Of a stretch of 64,000 nucleotides of DNA, positions 50,127-60,396 are shown piece by piece. Source of the DNA: Buchnera aphidicola (Kurisakia onigurumii) (GTDB lineage Bacteria > Pseudomonadota > Gammaproteobacteria > Enterobacterales > Enterobacteriaceae). Position 1 is the stretch's first letter. Each line of letters begins with the position of its first letter. The stretch spans positions 372,001 through 436,000 of the forward strand of contig NZ_CP135033.1 of NCBI RefSeq assembly GCF_039394605.1, written 5' to 3'. The notes under the pieces are model-generated. The model saw only the letters and a list, made by a program, of their open reading frames with translations. It made no database searches and was not told the DNA's origin. Made by a program: the position numbers and the translations under genes.

Positions 50127-50203
50127 TGGTGCACTCTACAAGATTCGAACTTGTGACATACGGCTTAGAAGGCCGTTGCTCTATCCAACTGAGCTAAGAG
50201 TGC
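50127..50203 (-). tRNA. tRNA-Arg (TCT), CCA encoded
   Basis: The reverse complement forms a 77-nt cloverleaf: acceptor GCACTCT with AGAGTGC, D-arm AGCTCAGTTGGATAGAGC, anticodon loop CTTCTAA (TCT, reading AGA/AGG), T-loop GTTCGAATC, and encoded CCA. It resembles E. coli argU, which also lies near folD. AGA is expected to be the dominant arginine codon in such an AT-rich genome, so this tRNA should carry heavy load. Confidence 0.96.
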
Positions 50204-50239
50204 TCTTTTTTATAAATAAACAAATTTTATTGATTTTAA

Positions 50240-50266
50240 ATTATACTATATTTTCTATATAAACAA
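50240..50266 (-). promoter_or_regulatory. Possible tRNA-Arg promoter
   Basis: On the minus strand TATAAT (50240-50245) lies 15 bp from TTGTTT (50261-50266), about 37 nt upstream of the tRNA. The -10 is perfect; the spacing is short and the -35 weak. Confidence 0.35.
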
Positions 50267-50294
50267 AACAAAAAATATTAAAAAAAATAAAAAT

Positions 50295-51164
50295 ATGAAA
50301 AAAAAAATAATCGACGGAAATAAAATTTCTCAAAAAATAAGAAAAAAAATAAAAAAAAAATTACAAAAGTTAATTATTAATAGAAATCGTAAACCATCTA
50401 TTGTAGTATTATTAGTAGGAAACGATCCTTCTTCTATAATATATGTAAAAAATAAAAAACAAGCATGTAAAGAAATAGGTATTACTTCTCGTATATTAAA
50501 ATTCAAAGAAACAATACAAGAAAAAGAATTAATAAATATTATTCATACATTAAATAATGATACTTCTGTAGATGCAATTTTAATACAATTACCTTTACCT
50601 AAAAATATTTCTATTAAAAAAATTTTTAATAGTATTTCTCCTAAAAAAGATGTAGATGGATTTCATCCTTACAATATTGGATGTTTATTGCAAAAAACAC
50701 CTAAATTAAGACCTTGTACTCCTCAAGGTATTATGATGATTTTAAAAAAATATAAAATAAAAACTCATGGATTAAATGCTGTTATTTTAGGTGCATCCAA
50801 TATAGTAGGAAGGCCTATGAGTTTAGAATTACTGCTTGCTGGTTGTACAACTACTGTTACACATAGATTCACTAAAAATTTATATGATCATACTAAAAAA
50901 GCAGATTTATTAATTGTTGCTATTGGAAAGCCAAAATTTATAAATAATTTATATATAAAAAAAGGAGCTATCGTAATTGATGCTGGTATAAACAAAGATA
51001 AAAATGGAAAAATAGTAGGAGATGTAGATATTCAATCTGCTATACATAATTCATCTTTAATTACTCCTGTTCCAGGAGGAGTCGGACCTATGACAATTAC
51101 CGCTTTATTAAAAAATACAATTCAAATATATGAAAAAAATAAAGAAATTATTAATTATTTATAA
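50295..51164 (+). CDS. folD: Methylenetetrahydrofolate dehydrogenase / cyclohydrolase FolD
   Basis: Bifunctional enzyme converting 5,10-methylene-THF to 10-formyl-THF, which feeds formyl-methionine synthesis by Fmt (59333). The 289 residues match E. coli (288). Seen: the catalytic lysine region [27 protein letters not shown], the signature [20 protein letters not shown], the nucleotide-binding [18 protein letters not shown] and [11 protein letters not shown]. Folate one-carbon flow matters more if thyA is indeed absent from its usual place. Confidence 0.96.
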   Translation: MKKKIIDGNKISQKIRKKIKKKLQKLIINRNRKPSIVVLLVGNDPSSIIYVKNKKQACKEIGITSRILKFKETIQEKELINIIHTLNNDTSVDAILIQLPLPKNISIKKIFNSISPKKDVDGFHPYNIGCLLQKTPKLRPCTPQGIMMILKKYKIKTHGLNAVILGASNIVGRPMSLELLLAGCTTTVTHRFTKNLYDHTKKADLLIVAIGKPKFINNLYIKKGAIVIDAGINKDKNGKIVGDVDIQSAIHNSSLITPVPGGVGPMTITALLKNTIQIYEKNKEIINYL

Positions 51165-51220
51165 TTAATAAAATATAAATTTTATAAAAATTATTTATAA
51201 TTAAAAAATTAATTTATAAA

Positions 51221-52603
51221 TTAATCGGTATAATACCAATTAGTTGTATATTTTGAATCTTTTAATTTTATATTTAAATCCAATAATTTTTTTCTTATTG
51301 TATCAGATTTACTCCAATTTTTTAAATTTCGATATATATTTCTATAATAAATTAATAGATTAATTTTTTTAAAGCTTAAAACATTTTTATTTAATTCTTT
51401 TTTTAAAAAATCTTCAGGATGATAAAATAATAATCCTAAAATATTTCCTAAAAATTTTAACTTATACGCTAATTTTTTTGCTTTTTTTATATTTATATTT
51501 TTTAATATATTAATTTTTTTTGATATTTTAAATAAAATTAAAAACACATGCGGAGTATTAAAATCTAAATTCATATATTTTTCAAATGATAAACTAGAAA
51601 AATTTTTTTTTAAAATATATTTTTTAGAAAAAGATAAATTAAAACCTTGTAGAGAATTATATAAACGTATTAAAGATTTTTTTGATTTTATTAAATCAGA
51701 TTCATGATAATATAAAGGTTTTCTGTAATGACGAGATAAAATATAATATCGTATAACTTCCGAATCATATTTTAATAATAAATCATGTAACTTTTTAGTA
51801 TTATTTAATGATTTAGACATTTTTTGATTTTTAATCAAAACCATTCCTACATGCATCCAATAGTTTACATGAACTTTCTTTAAATAAGAATCCGATTGAG
51901 ATTTTTCATTTTCATGGTGAGGAAATAATAAATCTATGCCACCACCATGGATATCGCAATTTTCTTTAAAATAAAAACAATTTATTGCTGAACATTCTAT
52001 ATGCCATCCAGGTCTTCCTATACCCCATGGAGATTCCCAATAGGGATAGTTTTTATTTGAAACTTTTTTCCATAAAACAAAATCTAATTTTTTGTTATTA
52101 TTAATAGTACTTTTTAAATTATTAATTTTTTGATTCGAAAGTTTTCCGTATTTATTAAAACTATCTACGGAAAAACAAACATCTCCATTATCAGAAACAT
52201 ATGCATTATTTCTGTATAACAGAGTTTTTATCATTTTAATAATATTTTCAATATTATCTGTAACTTTTGGTTCTTTATTAGGAGGTATTATGTTTAAATT
52301 ATTAAAATCACAAAGAGTTTGATAAATAATAGAATTGGTAATATCCTGACATGTTGTGTTTTTTTGAATTGATTTTTGTATAATTTTGTCATCAATATCA
52401 GTAATATTTCTTATATATATTACTTTATATCCTAAAAATCTAAAATATCTGATTACAATATCAAAAAAAATAAATACTCGAGCATGTCCTATATGACAAA
52501 AATCATATGGTGTAATACCACAAACATATAAATTAACTACTTTATTTTTAAAAGAGTGGAAAGTTTGTATTACATTATTTAATGTATTAAAAATTTTTAA
52601 CAT
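51221..52603 (-). CDS. cysS: Cysteinyl-tRNA synthetase (class I)
   Basis: Charges tRNA-Cys. The 460 residues equal E. coli (461). The zinc-binding, HIGH-containing N-terminus reads LYVCGITPYDFCHIGHARVF; further zinc ligands are in WHIECSA and LFPHHENEKSQSD. The KMSKS loop is QKMSKSLNN (about residue 268). The C-terminal anticodon-binding domain is present. It is divergent from ybeD with a 235-bp A/T-rich spacer that must hold both promoters. Confidence 0.96.
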   Translation of the reverse strand: MLKIFNTLNNVIQTFHSFKNKVVNLYVCGITPYDFCHIGHARVFIFFDIVIRYFRFLGYKVIYIRNITDIDDKIIQKSIQKNTTCQDITNSIIYQTLCDFNNLNIIPPNKEPKVTDNIENIIKMIKTLLYRNNAYVSDNGDVCFSVDSFNKYGKLSNQKINNLKSTINNNKKLDFVLWKKVSNKNYPYWESPWGIGRPGWHIECSAINCFYFKENCDIHGGGIDLLFPHHENEKSQSDSYLKKVHVNYWMHVGMVLIKNQKMSKSLNNTKKLHDLLLKYDSEVIRYYILSRHYRKPLYYHESDLIKSKKSLIRLYNSLQGFNLSFSKKYILKKNFSSLSFEKYMNLDFNTPHVFLILFKISKKINILKNINIKKAKKLAYKLKFLGNILGLLFYHPEDFLKKELNKNVLSFKKINLLIYYRNIYRNLKNWSKSDTIRKKLLDLNIKLKDSKYTTNWYYTD

Positions 52604-52838
52604 ACTATGTCTCTTTATAAATTAAATCGTAAATATTAACTGTAAAACAAAAATAAATAAATTATTTATTTTTATAAATAATATATTATAATATTATAAT
52701 AAAATTTTTATTTTTATAACTAAAATTTTATTATTATAATTATATTAAAAAATAAAGTAGTATGTTATTAATTAATTTTAATAAAAAATAAATTTTTTAA
52801 AATAAAATGATTTTAATATCAAAAAATGAGGTAATTTT

Positions 52839-53102
52839 ATGAAAACTAATTTAGAAAAAATGTTAACTTTACCATGTTCTTTTACATATAAAGTAATTGG
52901 ATTATCCAATCCTGAATTAGTAAACAAAGTAATAAAAGTAATTCAAACATATATACCGGGAGATTACTCTCCACAAACTAAATTAAGCAACAAAGGTAAC
53001 TATATATCTATTTCTGTTACTATTTTTGCAAAAAATTTTACTCAAATAGAAAAATTATATTTCGAGTTAAGTAAAATTAATATGGTTAAGTTAGTATTGT
53101 AA
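52839..53102 (+). CDS. ybeD: UPF0250 (DUF493) protein YbeD
   Basis: Small ferredoxin-fold protein of unknown exact role, with an ACT-like regulatory fold. The 87 residues equal E. coli YbeD and align throughout: FTYKVIGLSNPELVNKV, PGDYSPQTKLSNKGNYISISVTI and LYFELSKINMVKLVL. In E. coli it precedes lipB and lipA; here it stands alone, converging on cspE across a 202-bp spacer. GAGGTAATTTT precedes the ATG. Confidence 0.92.
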   Translation: MKTNLEKMLTLPCSFTYKVIGLSNPELVNKVIKVIQTYIPGDYSPQTKLSNKGNYISISVTIFAKNFTQIEKLYFELSKINMVKLVL

Positions 53103-53224
53103 AAACATTACATTTAATCATGTAATTTACATACTATATATACTAAAAAACAAAGTTTTATAAACATAATTTTATTTTTCTAATTAGATTATTGATTAAT
53201 AGGGATTTTTTTTAATTTATTTTT

Positions 53225-53266
53225 TTTCATTTGAAATAGACTCAGTTTTGTCTATATCAAATGAAA
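53225..53266. repeat. 17-bp-arm hairpin between ybeD and cspE
   Basis: TTTCATTTGAAATAGAC (53225-53241) pairs with GTCTATATCAAATGAAA (53250-53266) with one mismatch and an 8-nt loop. It lies between convergent genes, but T runs are on the wrong side for a standard terminator on either strand. It might be the cspE 3' end or an unannotated RNA. Confidence 0.5.
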
Positions 53267-53304
53267 TTGAGATTATATAAGATATAACTGAAGCTAACTT
53301 TTAA

Positions 53305-53514
53305 TTATAAACTGATAACGTTAGTAGCGGATGGACCTTTTACCCCTTCAGTGATTTCAAACTCAACGCTTTGACCCTCTGCTAATGTTTTAAAACCATT
53401 GCTTTGGATAGCTGAAAAATGTACAAAAACGTCTTTACTTCCATCTTCAGGAGTAATAAAACCAAAACCTTTAGACTCATTAAACCACTTAACATTACCT
53501 TTAATCTTGGACAT
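53305..53514 (-). CDS. cspE: Cold shock protein CspE
   Basis: Small OB-fold RNA chaperone that melts RNA secondary structure and can antiterminate transcription. The 69 residues differ from E. coli CspE at only a few positions; both RNA-binding motifs are intact (KGFGFITPE and DVFVHFSAI). Codon use is visibly less A/T-extreme than neighbours, as expected for a very highly expressed, strongly constrained gene. AAAGG lies about 9 nt before the ATG. It sits downstream of the 5S rRNA gene on the same strand. Confidence 0.96.
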   Translation of the reverse strand: MSKIKGNVKWFNESKGFGFITPEDGSKDVFVHFSAIQSNGFKTLAEGQSVEFEITEGVKGPSATNVISL

Positions 53515-53581
53515 CTATATTACCTTTAACATTATAAAATATATATTAAACATTGTTTAATATTTTAATTAAAAAATAAAA

Positions 53582-53615
53582 TACTTAAAATAAATAATAT
53601 TATATGTTTTAAGTA
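53582..53615 (-). terminator. Possible terminator of the 23S-5S transcript
   Basis: TACTTAAAA (53582-53590) pairs with TTTTAAGTA (53607-53615). On the minus strand the stem is followed by TTTTATTTTTT. It lies 51 bp downstream of 5S and upstream of cspE. Confidence 0.4.
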
Positions 53616-53665
53616 TAATTTTATTTATTTTAAATAAATAATTTTTGTAATTAAAAGTAATTTTT

Positions 53666-53784
53666 TGTCTGGCAATGTCCTACTCTCACACAGGGAGACC
53701 CTGTAATACCATCGGCGTTATAGCGTTTCACTTCTGAGTTCGGTATGGTTTCAGGTGGTTCCACTACACTATTTTTGCCAGACA
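53666..53784 (-). rRNA. rrf: 5S ribosomal RNA
   Basis: The reverse complement matches E. coli 5S: terminal stem TGTCTGGCA with TGCCAGACA, the conserved CCGAACTCAGAAGTGAAACG, CGCCGATGGTA and GAGAGTAGG. Length about 119 nt (E. coli 120). It follows 23S on the same strand after about 175 bp. Ends are inferred from pairing. Confidence 0.97.
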
Positions 53785-54285
53785 TTTTTATTATTTTATG
53801 AGTAAAATTTTAATTATAAAATATAAAATATTTTAATATTTAATAAAAAAATCGGTTTTCATCAAGTTAACGATTTATTATATTCAATATATTTTATTAT
53901 ATTTTTATTATAAATTTATATTTTTAAAATTAATTTTTAAAAACATCTCTGGTGTTGCAAGGTTAAGTCTCTCGGGTCATTAGTACTGATTAGCTCAACA
54001 TATTGCTATGCTTACACATTCAGCCTATCAACGTCGTAGTCTCCAACGTCCCTACAGTAAACTTTTTAAAAAGCTTCAGGGAAGATTAATCTTGAGGTAA
54101 GTTTCGTGTTTAGATGCTTTCAACACTTATCTTTTCCGTATGTAGCTACCGGGCGATGCTATTGGCATAACAACCCGAACACCAGTGATACGTCCACTTC
54201 GGTCCTCTCGTACTAGAAATAGATCCTCTCAATCTTCCAACGCCCACGGCAGATAGGGACCGAACTGTCTCACGACGTTCTAAAC

Positions 54286-54579
<294 letters not shown>

Positions 54580-54581
54580 TT

Positions 54582-54624
<43 letters not shown>

Positions 54625-54726
54625 ACCTGCTTTCGCATCTGTTCGCGTTATCACGCTCACAGTTAAACTGGCTTATACCTTTATACTAACCTTACGATTT
54701 CCAACCGTAATTAGCCAATCTTTGTA

Positions 54727-54768
<42 letters not shown>

Positions 54769-55026
54769 ACCCACCAGACACTGTTTCCGTACCGGATAAC
54801 GGTACTGGATTAGAATACTAATATTTAAAGGGTGGTATTTCAAGGTTGGCTCCTTTGAAACTAGCGAATCAAATTCTCAGCCTCCCACCTATCCTACACA
54901 TTAAATTTCAATACTCAATGTCAAGCTATAGTAAAGGTTCACGGGGTCTTTCCGTCTTGCCGCGGGTACGCTGCATCTTCACAGCGATTTCAATTTCACT
55001 GAGTCCCAGATGGAGACAGCCTGGCC

Positions 55027-55121
<95 letters not shown>

Positions 55122-55839
55122 AGTTCAGAGCTTTAGAAAGAAATATTCTTAACCCCTTCGATTAACCTTCCGGCACCGGGCAGGCGTCACACCGTATACG
55201 TCCACTTTCGTGTTTGCACAGTGCTGTGTTTTTAATAAACAGTTGCAGCCAGCTGGTATCTTCGACTAACTTCAGCTAAAAGAGAAAATCTTCTCACTTA
55301 CATGTTAGCGTGCCTTCTCCCGAAGTTACGGCACTATTTTGCCTAGTTCCTTCACCTGGGTTCTCTCAAGCGCCTTGGTATACTCTACCTAACCACCTGT
55401 GTCGGTTTTGGGTACGATTTAATATTATTTTAAAGTTTAGAGGATTTTCTTGGAAGTATGGTATAGATCACTTCGTTATTATTTTTAATAACTCGTCATA
55501 ACGCCTCAGTTTAAAGAAAACCGGATTTTCCTAGTCTTCATGCCTACACGCTTAAACCAGGACAACCATCGCCTGGATGATTTAACCTTCTTCGTCCCCC
55601 CATCACAGTAATATTAAGCACAGGAATATTAACCTGTTGTCCATCGACTACGCCTTTCGGCCTCGCCTTAGGTATCGGCTTACCCTGCCTCGATTAACGT
55701 TGGACAGGAAACCTTGGTTTTTCGGCGAGCAGGTTTTTTACCTGCTTTATCGTTACTCATGTCAGCATTCGCACTTCTGATACCTCCAATGTACTTTACA
55801 GTACATCTTCTACAGCTTACAGAACGCTCCCCTACCCAA

Positions 55840-55903
55840 CATTATTTTTAATAATTTAAAAATATAATGTATTTATTTTTTTAAATAATAAAATTAAATA
55901 TTG
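55840..55903 (-). other. AT-rich insertion in 23S helix 45
   Basis: Between the conserved flanks GAAGCTGCGAC and TGTTGGGTAGGGG, E. coli has a short helix of about 15 nt; here there are about 64 nt of nearly pure A/T that can fold as an imperfect extended stem. Helix 45 is one of the known intervening-sequence sites in enteric 23S rRNAs. Confidence 0.75.
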
Positions 55904-55981
55904 TCGCAGCTTCGGTACATAGTTTGAGCCCCGTTAAATCTTCCGCGCAAGACGACTCGACCAGTGAGCTATTACGCTTTC

Positions 55982-56013
<32 letters not shown>

Positions 56014-57283
56014 TGGCTGTTTATGACTTCTCACATCGTTTACCACTTAACTATGATTTTGGGACCTTAGCTGGCGATCTGGGTTGTTTCCCTTTCCACA
56101 ACGAACGTTAGCACCCGCTGTGTGTCTCCCGTAATAACATTCTTTGGTATTCGGAGTTTGCATTGGGTTGGTAGATCGGGATGATCCCCTAGCCAAAACA
56201 GTGCTCTACCCCCAAAGATGAATTTACGAGGCGCTACCTAAATAGCTTTCGGGGAGAACCAGATATCTCCCGGTTTGATTGGCCTTTCACCCCTAGCCAC
56301 AAATCATCCGCTAATTTTTCAACATTAGTCGGTTCGGTCCTCCAGTTGGTTTTACCCAACCTTCAACCTGTCCATGGCTAGATCACCGGGTTTCGGGTCT
56401 GTATCCTGAAACTAAAAATAAACGCCAGTTTCAGACTCGGTTTCCCTTCGGCTCCCCTATTCGGTTAACCTTGCTACAGGATACAAGTCGCTGACCCATT
56501 ATACAAAAGGTACGCAGTCACTTCTCTATTAAAAGAAGCTCCTACTGCTTGTACGTATACGGTTTCAGGATCTATTTCACTCCCCTAACCGGGGTTCTTT
56601 TCGCCTTTCCCTTACGGTACTAGTTCACTATCGGTCAGTCAGGAGTATTTAGCCTTAGAGGATGGTCCCCCTATATTCAAACAGGATTTCTCGTGTCCCG
56701 TTTTACTTTTTGAGATTGTTAAAAATTTTTTTTCGTATACAAGGCTATCACTTTTTATAGCTGAATTTTCCAATTCATTCTACTAAAAAATATTAAACAA
56801 TTTATCTCTAGGCTGTTCCCTTTTCGCTCGCCACTACTTAGGGAATCTCAATTGATTTCTTTTCCTCAAGGTACTTAGATGTTTCAGTTCTCTTGGTTTG
56901 CTTTTCTATTCTATGTATTCAAATAGAAATGATGAATTTATATTCATCGGGTTTCCCCATTCGGAAATTACCGGGTTAAAACGCTTCTTATCAGCTAACC
57001 GATACTTTTCGCAGATTAGTACGTCCTTCATCGCCTCTGACTGCCAAGGCATTCACCGTATACGCTTAATTACTTAACCTTGCAACACCACAGATGTTTC
57101 AAATAAAATAAATTATTATATAAAATTTTTATATATTAAAAATATTAAATTTTTAACTTGTTTTTCCGATTTTTTAAAGAACATTTTTTTGTAATCTTTT
57201 AATTATTTTAACAAATAAACAATAACATAATAATTCGAAACAGTACAGAAATAATTTATTTTTTTTTTAAATTTTAAAATTTT

Positions 57284-57356
57284 TGTCCCCTAGGGGATTT
57301 GAACCCCTGTTGCCGCCGTGAAAGGGCGATGTCCTAGTCCTCTAGACGAAGGGGAC
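57284..57356 (-). tRNA. tRNA-Glu (TTC), CCA not encoded
   Basis: The reverse complement forms a cloverleaf nearly identical to E. coli tRNA-Glu: acceptor GTCCCCT with AGGGGAC, anticodon loop CTTTCAC (TTC), T-loop GTTCGAATC. The discriminator base A is followed by AAAA rather than CCA, so the 3' end must be added by tRNA nucleotidyltransferase. It lies about 205 bp upstream of 23S on the same strand, as in classical rRNA spacers. Confidence 0.96.
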
Positions 57357-57385
57357 TTATTTTTTAAATAAGTTTTATTTTAACT

Positions 57386-57420
57386 ATATTAATCTTTTCA
57401 TATAAACAATCAATAGTCAA
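57386..57420 (-). promoter_or_regulatory. Possible promoter of tRNA-Glu-23S-5S
   Basis: On the minus strand TTGATT (57408-57413), 16 bp and TAATAT (57386-57391), about 30 nt upstream of tRNA-Glu. An overlapping TTGACT (57415-57420) gives an alternative -35. It would allow rRNA transcription independent of aroE. Confidence 0.45.
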
Positions 57421-57495
57421 GTTTTTTATTTTTTAAAAAATATAAATACTATTTTAAAAACGATTTTTTTAAATAATTTATTTTTATATAAAATA

Positions 57496-58332
57496 TTATT
57501 TTGTCTGTATATTGTTTAATAATTTTTCTATTGTACGATCAATATTTGGAAAAATTTTATGCCATAAAAAAAAAGAATAAGCAGCTTGACTTACTAACAT
57601 TCCTAAACCATTAGAAATATATTTTGCTCCTTTTTTTTTACACCAATCTATAAAAATAGTATCTTTATTATATAAATAACAAATATCATAAAAAAAAGAA
57701 CGATTGGAAAAAAATTTTTCTGGAATACAATTTAATTTTTTAGAATAAGAATAAGGACAAGTATTAATTACCAAATTAAAAAAAATATCTTTTTCATAAC
57801 ACATATTTAATAATTTTATTTTTCCTATAGAATTAAATTGATTAATTAAATTAATTGCATGTAAAACAGTTCTGTTATAAATAAATATATTACAATCAAA
57901 ATCTATTAAAGCAGGAATAATCCCTTTAGCAGCACCTCCAGATCCTAATATTAATATATTATTTTTTTTATTAATATATTTCAATCGAATTAAATCATAC
58001 AATAATCCTATTCCATCAGTATTATCTCCAATAATAACATCATTTTTTTTAAATAAAGTATTAACTGATTTAGAAATTATAGCTTTTTTAGTTAATTTAT
58101 TAGCATATAAATATGCATTTTTCTTAAAAGGTGATGTAACATTTGCTCCAACACCATGATTTAAAAAAAATAGATCTACTTCTTTTTTAAAAGAATCTAA
58201 AGGAGTAAGAATAGATTTATAATTATGTAAGATACCTGTTTCATTTTTAAAAAAATTATGTACTAAAGGTGATAAACTATTTTTAATAGGATTACCGAAC
58301 AACGCATAATTATAAAACGATGTATCGATCAT
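57496..58332 (-). CDS. aroE: Shikimate dehydrogenase
   Basis: NADPH-dependent reduction of 3-dehydroshikimate in the aromatic amino-acid pathway. The frame is open from a TTG at 58350, but ATG 58332 (MIDTSFYNYALFGNPI) is preferred because TTGGAGA upstream looks like its ribosome binding site. About 278 residues (E. coli 272). Seen: substrate site NPIKNSLSPLVH, catalytic lysine in VTSPFKKNAY, the nucleotide-binding GSGGAAKG, INTCPYSYS and GLGMLVSQAAYSF. It provides precursors for phenylalanine and tryptophan. Downstream on the same strand are tRNA-Glu, 23S and 5S. The E. coli neighbour yrdC is not found. Confidence 0.94.
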   Translation of the reverse strand: MIDTSFYNYALFGNPIKNSLSPLVHNFFKNETGILHNYKSILTPLDSFKKEVDLFFLNHGVGANVTSPFKKNAYLYANKLTKKAIISKSVNTLFKKNDVIIGDNTDGIGLLYDLIRLKYINKKNNILILGSGGAAKGIIPALIDFDCNIFIYNRTVLHAINLINQFNSIGKIKLLNMCYEKDIFFNLVINTCPYSYSKKLNCIPEKFFSNRSFFYDICYLYNKDTIFIDWCKKKGAKYISNGLGMLVSQAAYSFFLWHKIFPNIDRTIEKLLNNIQTK

Positions 58333-58812
58333 TTTCAATAATTTCTCCAATAAATATATTCAAAATTTAATTTTTTTAATTAAATTTAAAAACATTTTTT
58401 TATATTTTTAAATTAAAATTTTTATAAAAAATTATATATTTTTATATTATTCTAAATAATCGGTATAATCTATTTCAATTATTAATAATAAATTTAATAA
58501 ATATATTTTTTTATCATAATAAAAAAGTAGATAATATTATTTTTATTAAAAAATAATTAAATTAAATTAAATATAAAATAATTTTTTAAGATATAAAAAT
58601 AAATTTTTCTACTATTAAAAATAGTAAAATAAATAATATTGCCGTAAAATTAAAGTATATTTTTTCATATTGCAAAAATTAATTAATTTATTTTTATAAA
58701 TATTTAATTTAAAATTAAAATATATAGAAAAATATTTTTTTACATAATTGTACTCAAAAAAATTATATTTTTATTTAAAAAATATAATTTTCATAATTAT
58801 AAGAATAATATA
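58333..58812. other. Gene-free spacer between aroE and def
   Basis: This 480-bp A/T-rich spacer between divergent genes has no open frame of interest. In E. coli yrdC (tsaC) sits next to aroE, but none of its motifs is recognisable here. It should hold the aroE and def promoters; no hexamer pair stands out. Confidence 0.55.
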
Positions 58813-59322
58813 ATGACTATTTTAAAAATACTTACTTATCCAAATAAAAATTTAAGAAAAATAGCAAAACCAGTCAAAGAAATAAACTTAAAAATTAAAA
58901 AAATTATACATGATATGATTAAAACAATGCACTTCAATAATGGTATAGGATTAGCAGCTACACAAGTAAATATTCCATTAAAAATTATAGTTATAACTGA
59001 AAATATAAATAACAATAAAGTTATGGTTTTCATTAATCCAAAAATAATAGAAAAATCTGAATTTATTCGATCAAAAGAAGGTTGTTTATCGATACCTAAT
59101 TATGAATTTTTCATAAAAAGATACAAATATATAAAAATGCAAGCTTTAAATATATTAGGACAAACTATAATAATAGAAACTGATTCATTGTTATCAATAT
59201 GCATTCAACATGAAATAGATCATTTAAATGGAATATTATTCATAGATTATTTATCTTCTTTACAAAAAGAAATATTGAACAAAAAAATTATTAAATTACA
59301 AAAACTATCTACAAAAATATAA
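58813..59322 (+). CDS. def: Peptide deformylase
   Basis: Fe2+/Zn2+ hydrolase removing the N-formyl group from nascent proteins. The 169 residues equal E. coli. The three family motifs are present: GIGLAATQ (about residue 45), EGCLS with the metal-binding cysteine (about 91) and QHEIDHLNGILF with two metal histidines and the catalytic glutamate (about 132-139). fmt follows 10 bp downstream, pairing formylation and deformylation as in E. coli. Confidence 0.96.
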   Translation: MTILKILTYPNKNLRKIAKPVKEINLKIKKIIHDMIKTMHFNNGIGLAATQVNIPLKIIVITENINNNKVMVFINPKIIEKSEFIRSKEGCLSIPNYEFFIKRYKYIKMQALNILGQTIIIETDSLLSICIQHEIDHLNGILFIDYLSSLQKEILNKKIIKLQKLSTKI

Positions 59323-59332
59323 TTGATAAAAC

Positions 59333-60283
59333 ATGCATAAAAAAATAAAAATTATTTTTTCTGGTTCTTCTGAATTTTCTGCAAAACATTTAAAATTTTT
59401 AATAAAAAATAATATAAAAATAATTGCAGTATTAACTCCTCCAAATAAACCATTTGGAAGAGGTAAAAAAATTGTAGAAAATCCTGTATATAAAATATCT
59501 AAAAAATACAATATTGTAATATTCAATCCAACAAATTTAAAATCTGAAGATATTTATATAAATTTAAAAAAAATGAAAGCAGATATGATGATTGTAGTGT
59601 CATATGGATTAATTTTTCCAAAAAAAATTCTTGATATATTTCCATTAGGTTGTATCAATTTACATACTTCAATACTACCTAGATGGAGAGGTCCTTCTCC
59701 AATACAATCAGCAATACTACACGGAGATAATAAAACAGGTGTAACAACAATTTATATGGACAAAGGAATGGATTCTGGTCCTATTATTCATACAATAGAA
59801 TGTAATATAAAAAAAAAAATGACAAGTTTGGAATTAAATAATAAATTAATTAAAATAGGAAAAAAATGTTTATTATATTCTTTAAAAAAAATATTTATTC
59901 AAAAAAATATTTGTACAATTCAGAATATAAAAAACGTTACATATACAAAAAAAATTAAAAAAAAAGATGCAAAAATAAAGTGGAATAAAACTGCTATAGA
60001 AATAGAAAGAGTTATTCGAGCTTATAACCCTTGGCCAGTAGCATATTTTAATTACAAAAATATAAACATAAAAGTATGGAAAAGTAGTATAGAAAAAAAA
60101 AATTACATTGGTGCATCCATAGGAGAAATTTGTTGCTCTGATAAAATCGGTTTAAAAATACAAACAAAAAATTTTTGTATTAGAATAGAAAAAATTCAAT
60201 TTCCAGGAAAAAAAATAATCAATTTTTATGATTTTTTAAATTCAAAAAAAGAATTTTTTATTATTGGAAGTATTATTGTTTAA
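59333..60283 (+). CDS. fmt: Methionyl-tRNA formyltransferase
   Basis: Formylates the initiator Met-tRNA (tRNA gene at 27231) using 10-formyl-THF made by FolD (50295). The 316 residues match E. coli (315). The N-terminal domain holds FSGSSEFSAKHL, VVSYGLIFPKKIL and the 10-formyl-THF signature region HTSILPRWRGPSPIQSAILHGD (catalytic N, H and D region), followed by GVTTIYMDKGMDSGPI; the C-terminal OB-fold domain contains RVIRAYNPWPVAYF. It starts 10 bp after def and converges on rplQ. Confidence 0.95.
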   Translation: MHKKIKIIFSGSSEFSAKHLKFLIKNNIKIIAVLTPPNKPFGRGKKIVENPVYKISKKYNIVIFNPTNLKSEDIYINLKKMKADMMIVVSYGLIFPKKILDIFPLGCINLHTSILPRWRGPSPIQSAILHGDNKTGVTTIYMDKGMDSGPIIHTIECNIKKKMTSLELNNKLIKIGKKCLLYSLKKIFIQKNICTIQNIKNVTYTKKIKKKDAKIKWNKTAIEIERVIRAYNPWPVAYFNYKNINIKVWKSSIEKKNYIGASIGEICCSDKIGLKIQTKNFCIRIEKIQFPGKKIINFYDFLNSKKEFFIIGSIIV

Positions 60284-60304
60284 TGGTAAAAATTTTTATT
60301 TTAT

Positions 60305-60356
60305 AAAAATGATAAATTATGGAATATATTTTATTTCACAATATATCATTTTTTTT
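60305..60356. terminator. Possible bidirectional terminator between fmt and rplQ
   Basis: AAAAATGATA (60305-60314) pairs with TATCATTTTT (60344-60353); on the plus strand the stem runs into eight T. It lies between convergent genes. The 29-nt loop can pair further, but imperfectly. Confidence 0.35.
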
Positions 60357-60396
60357 ATTTTATTTATTAATTAAACAAATAAAAAATCAAAAATAT

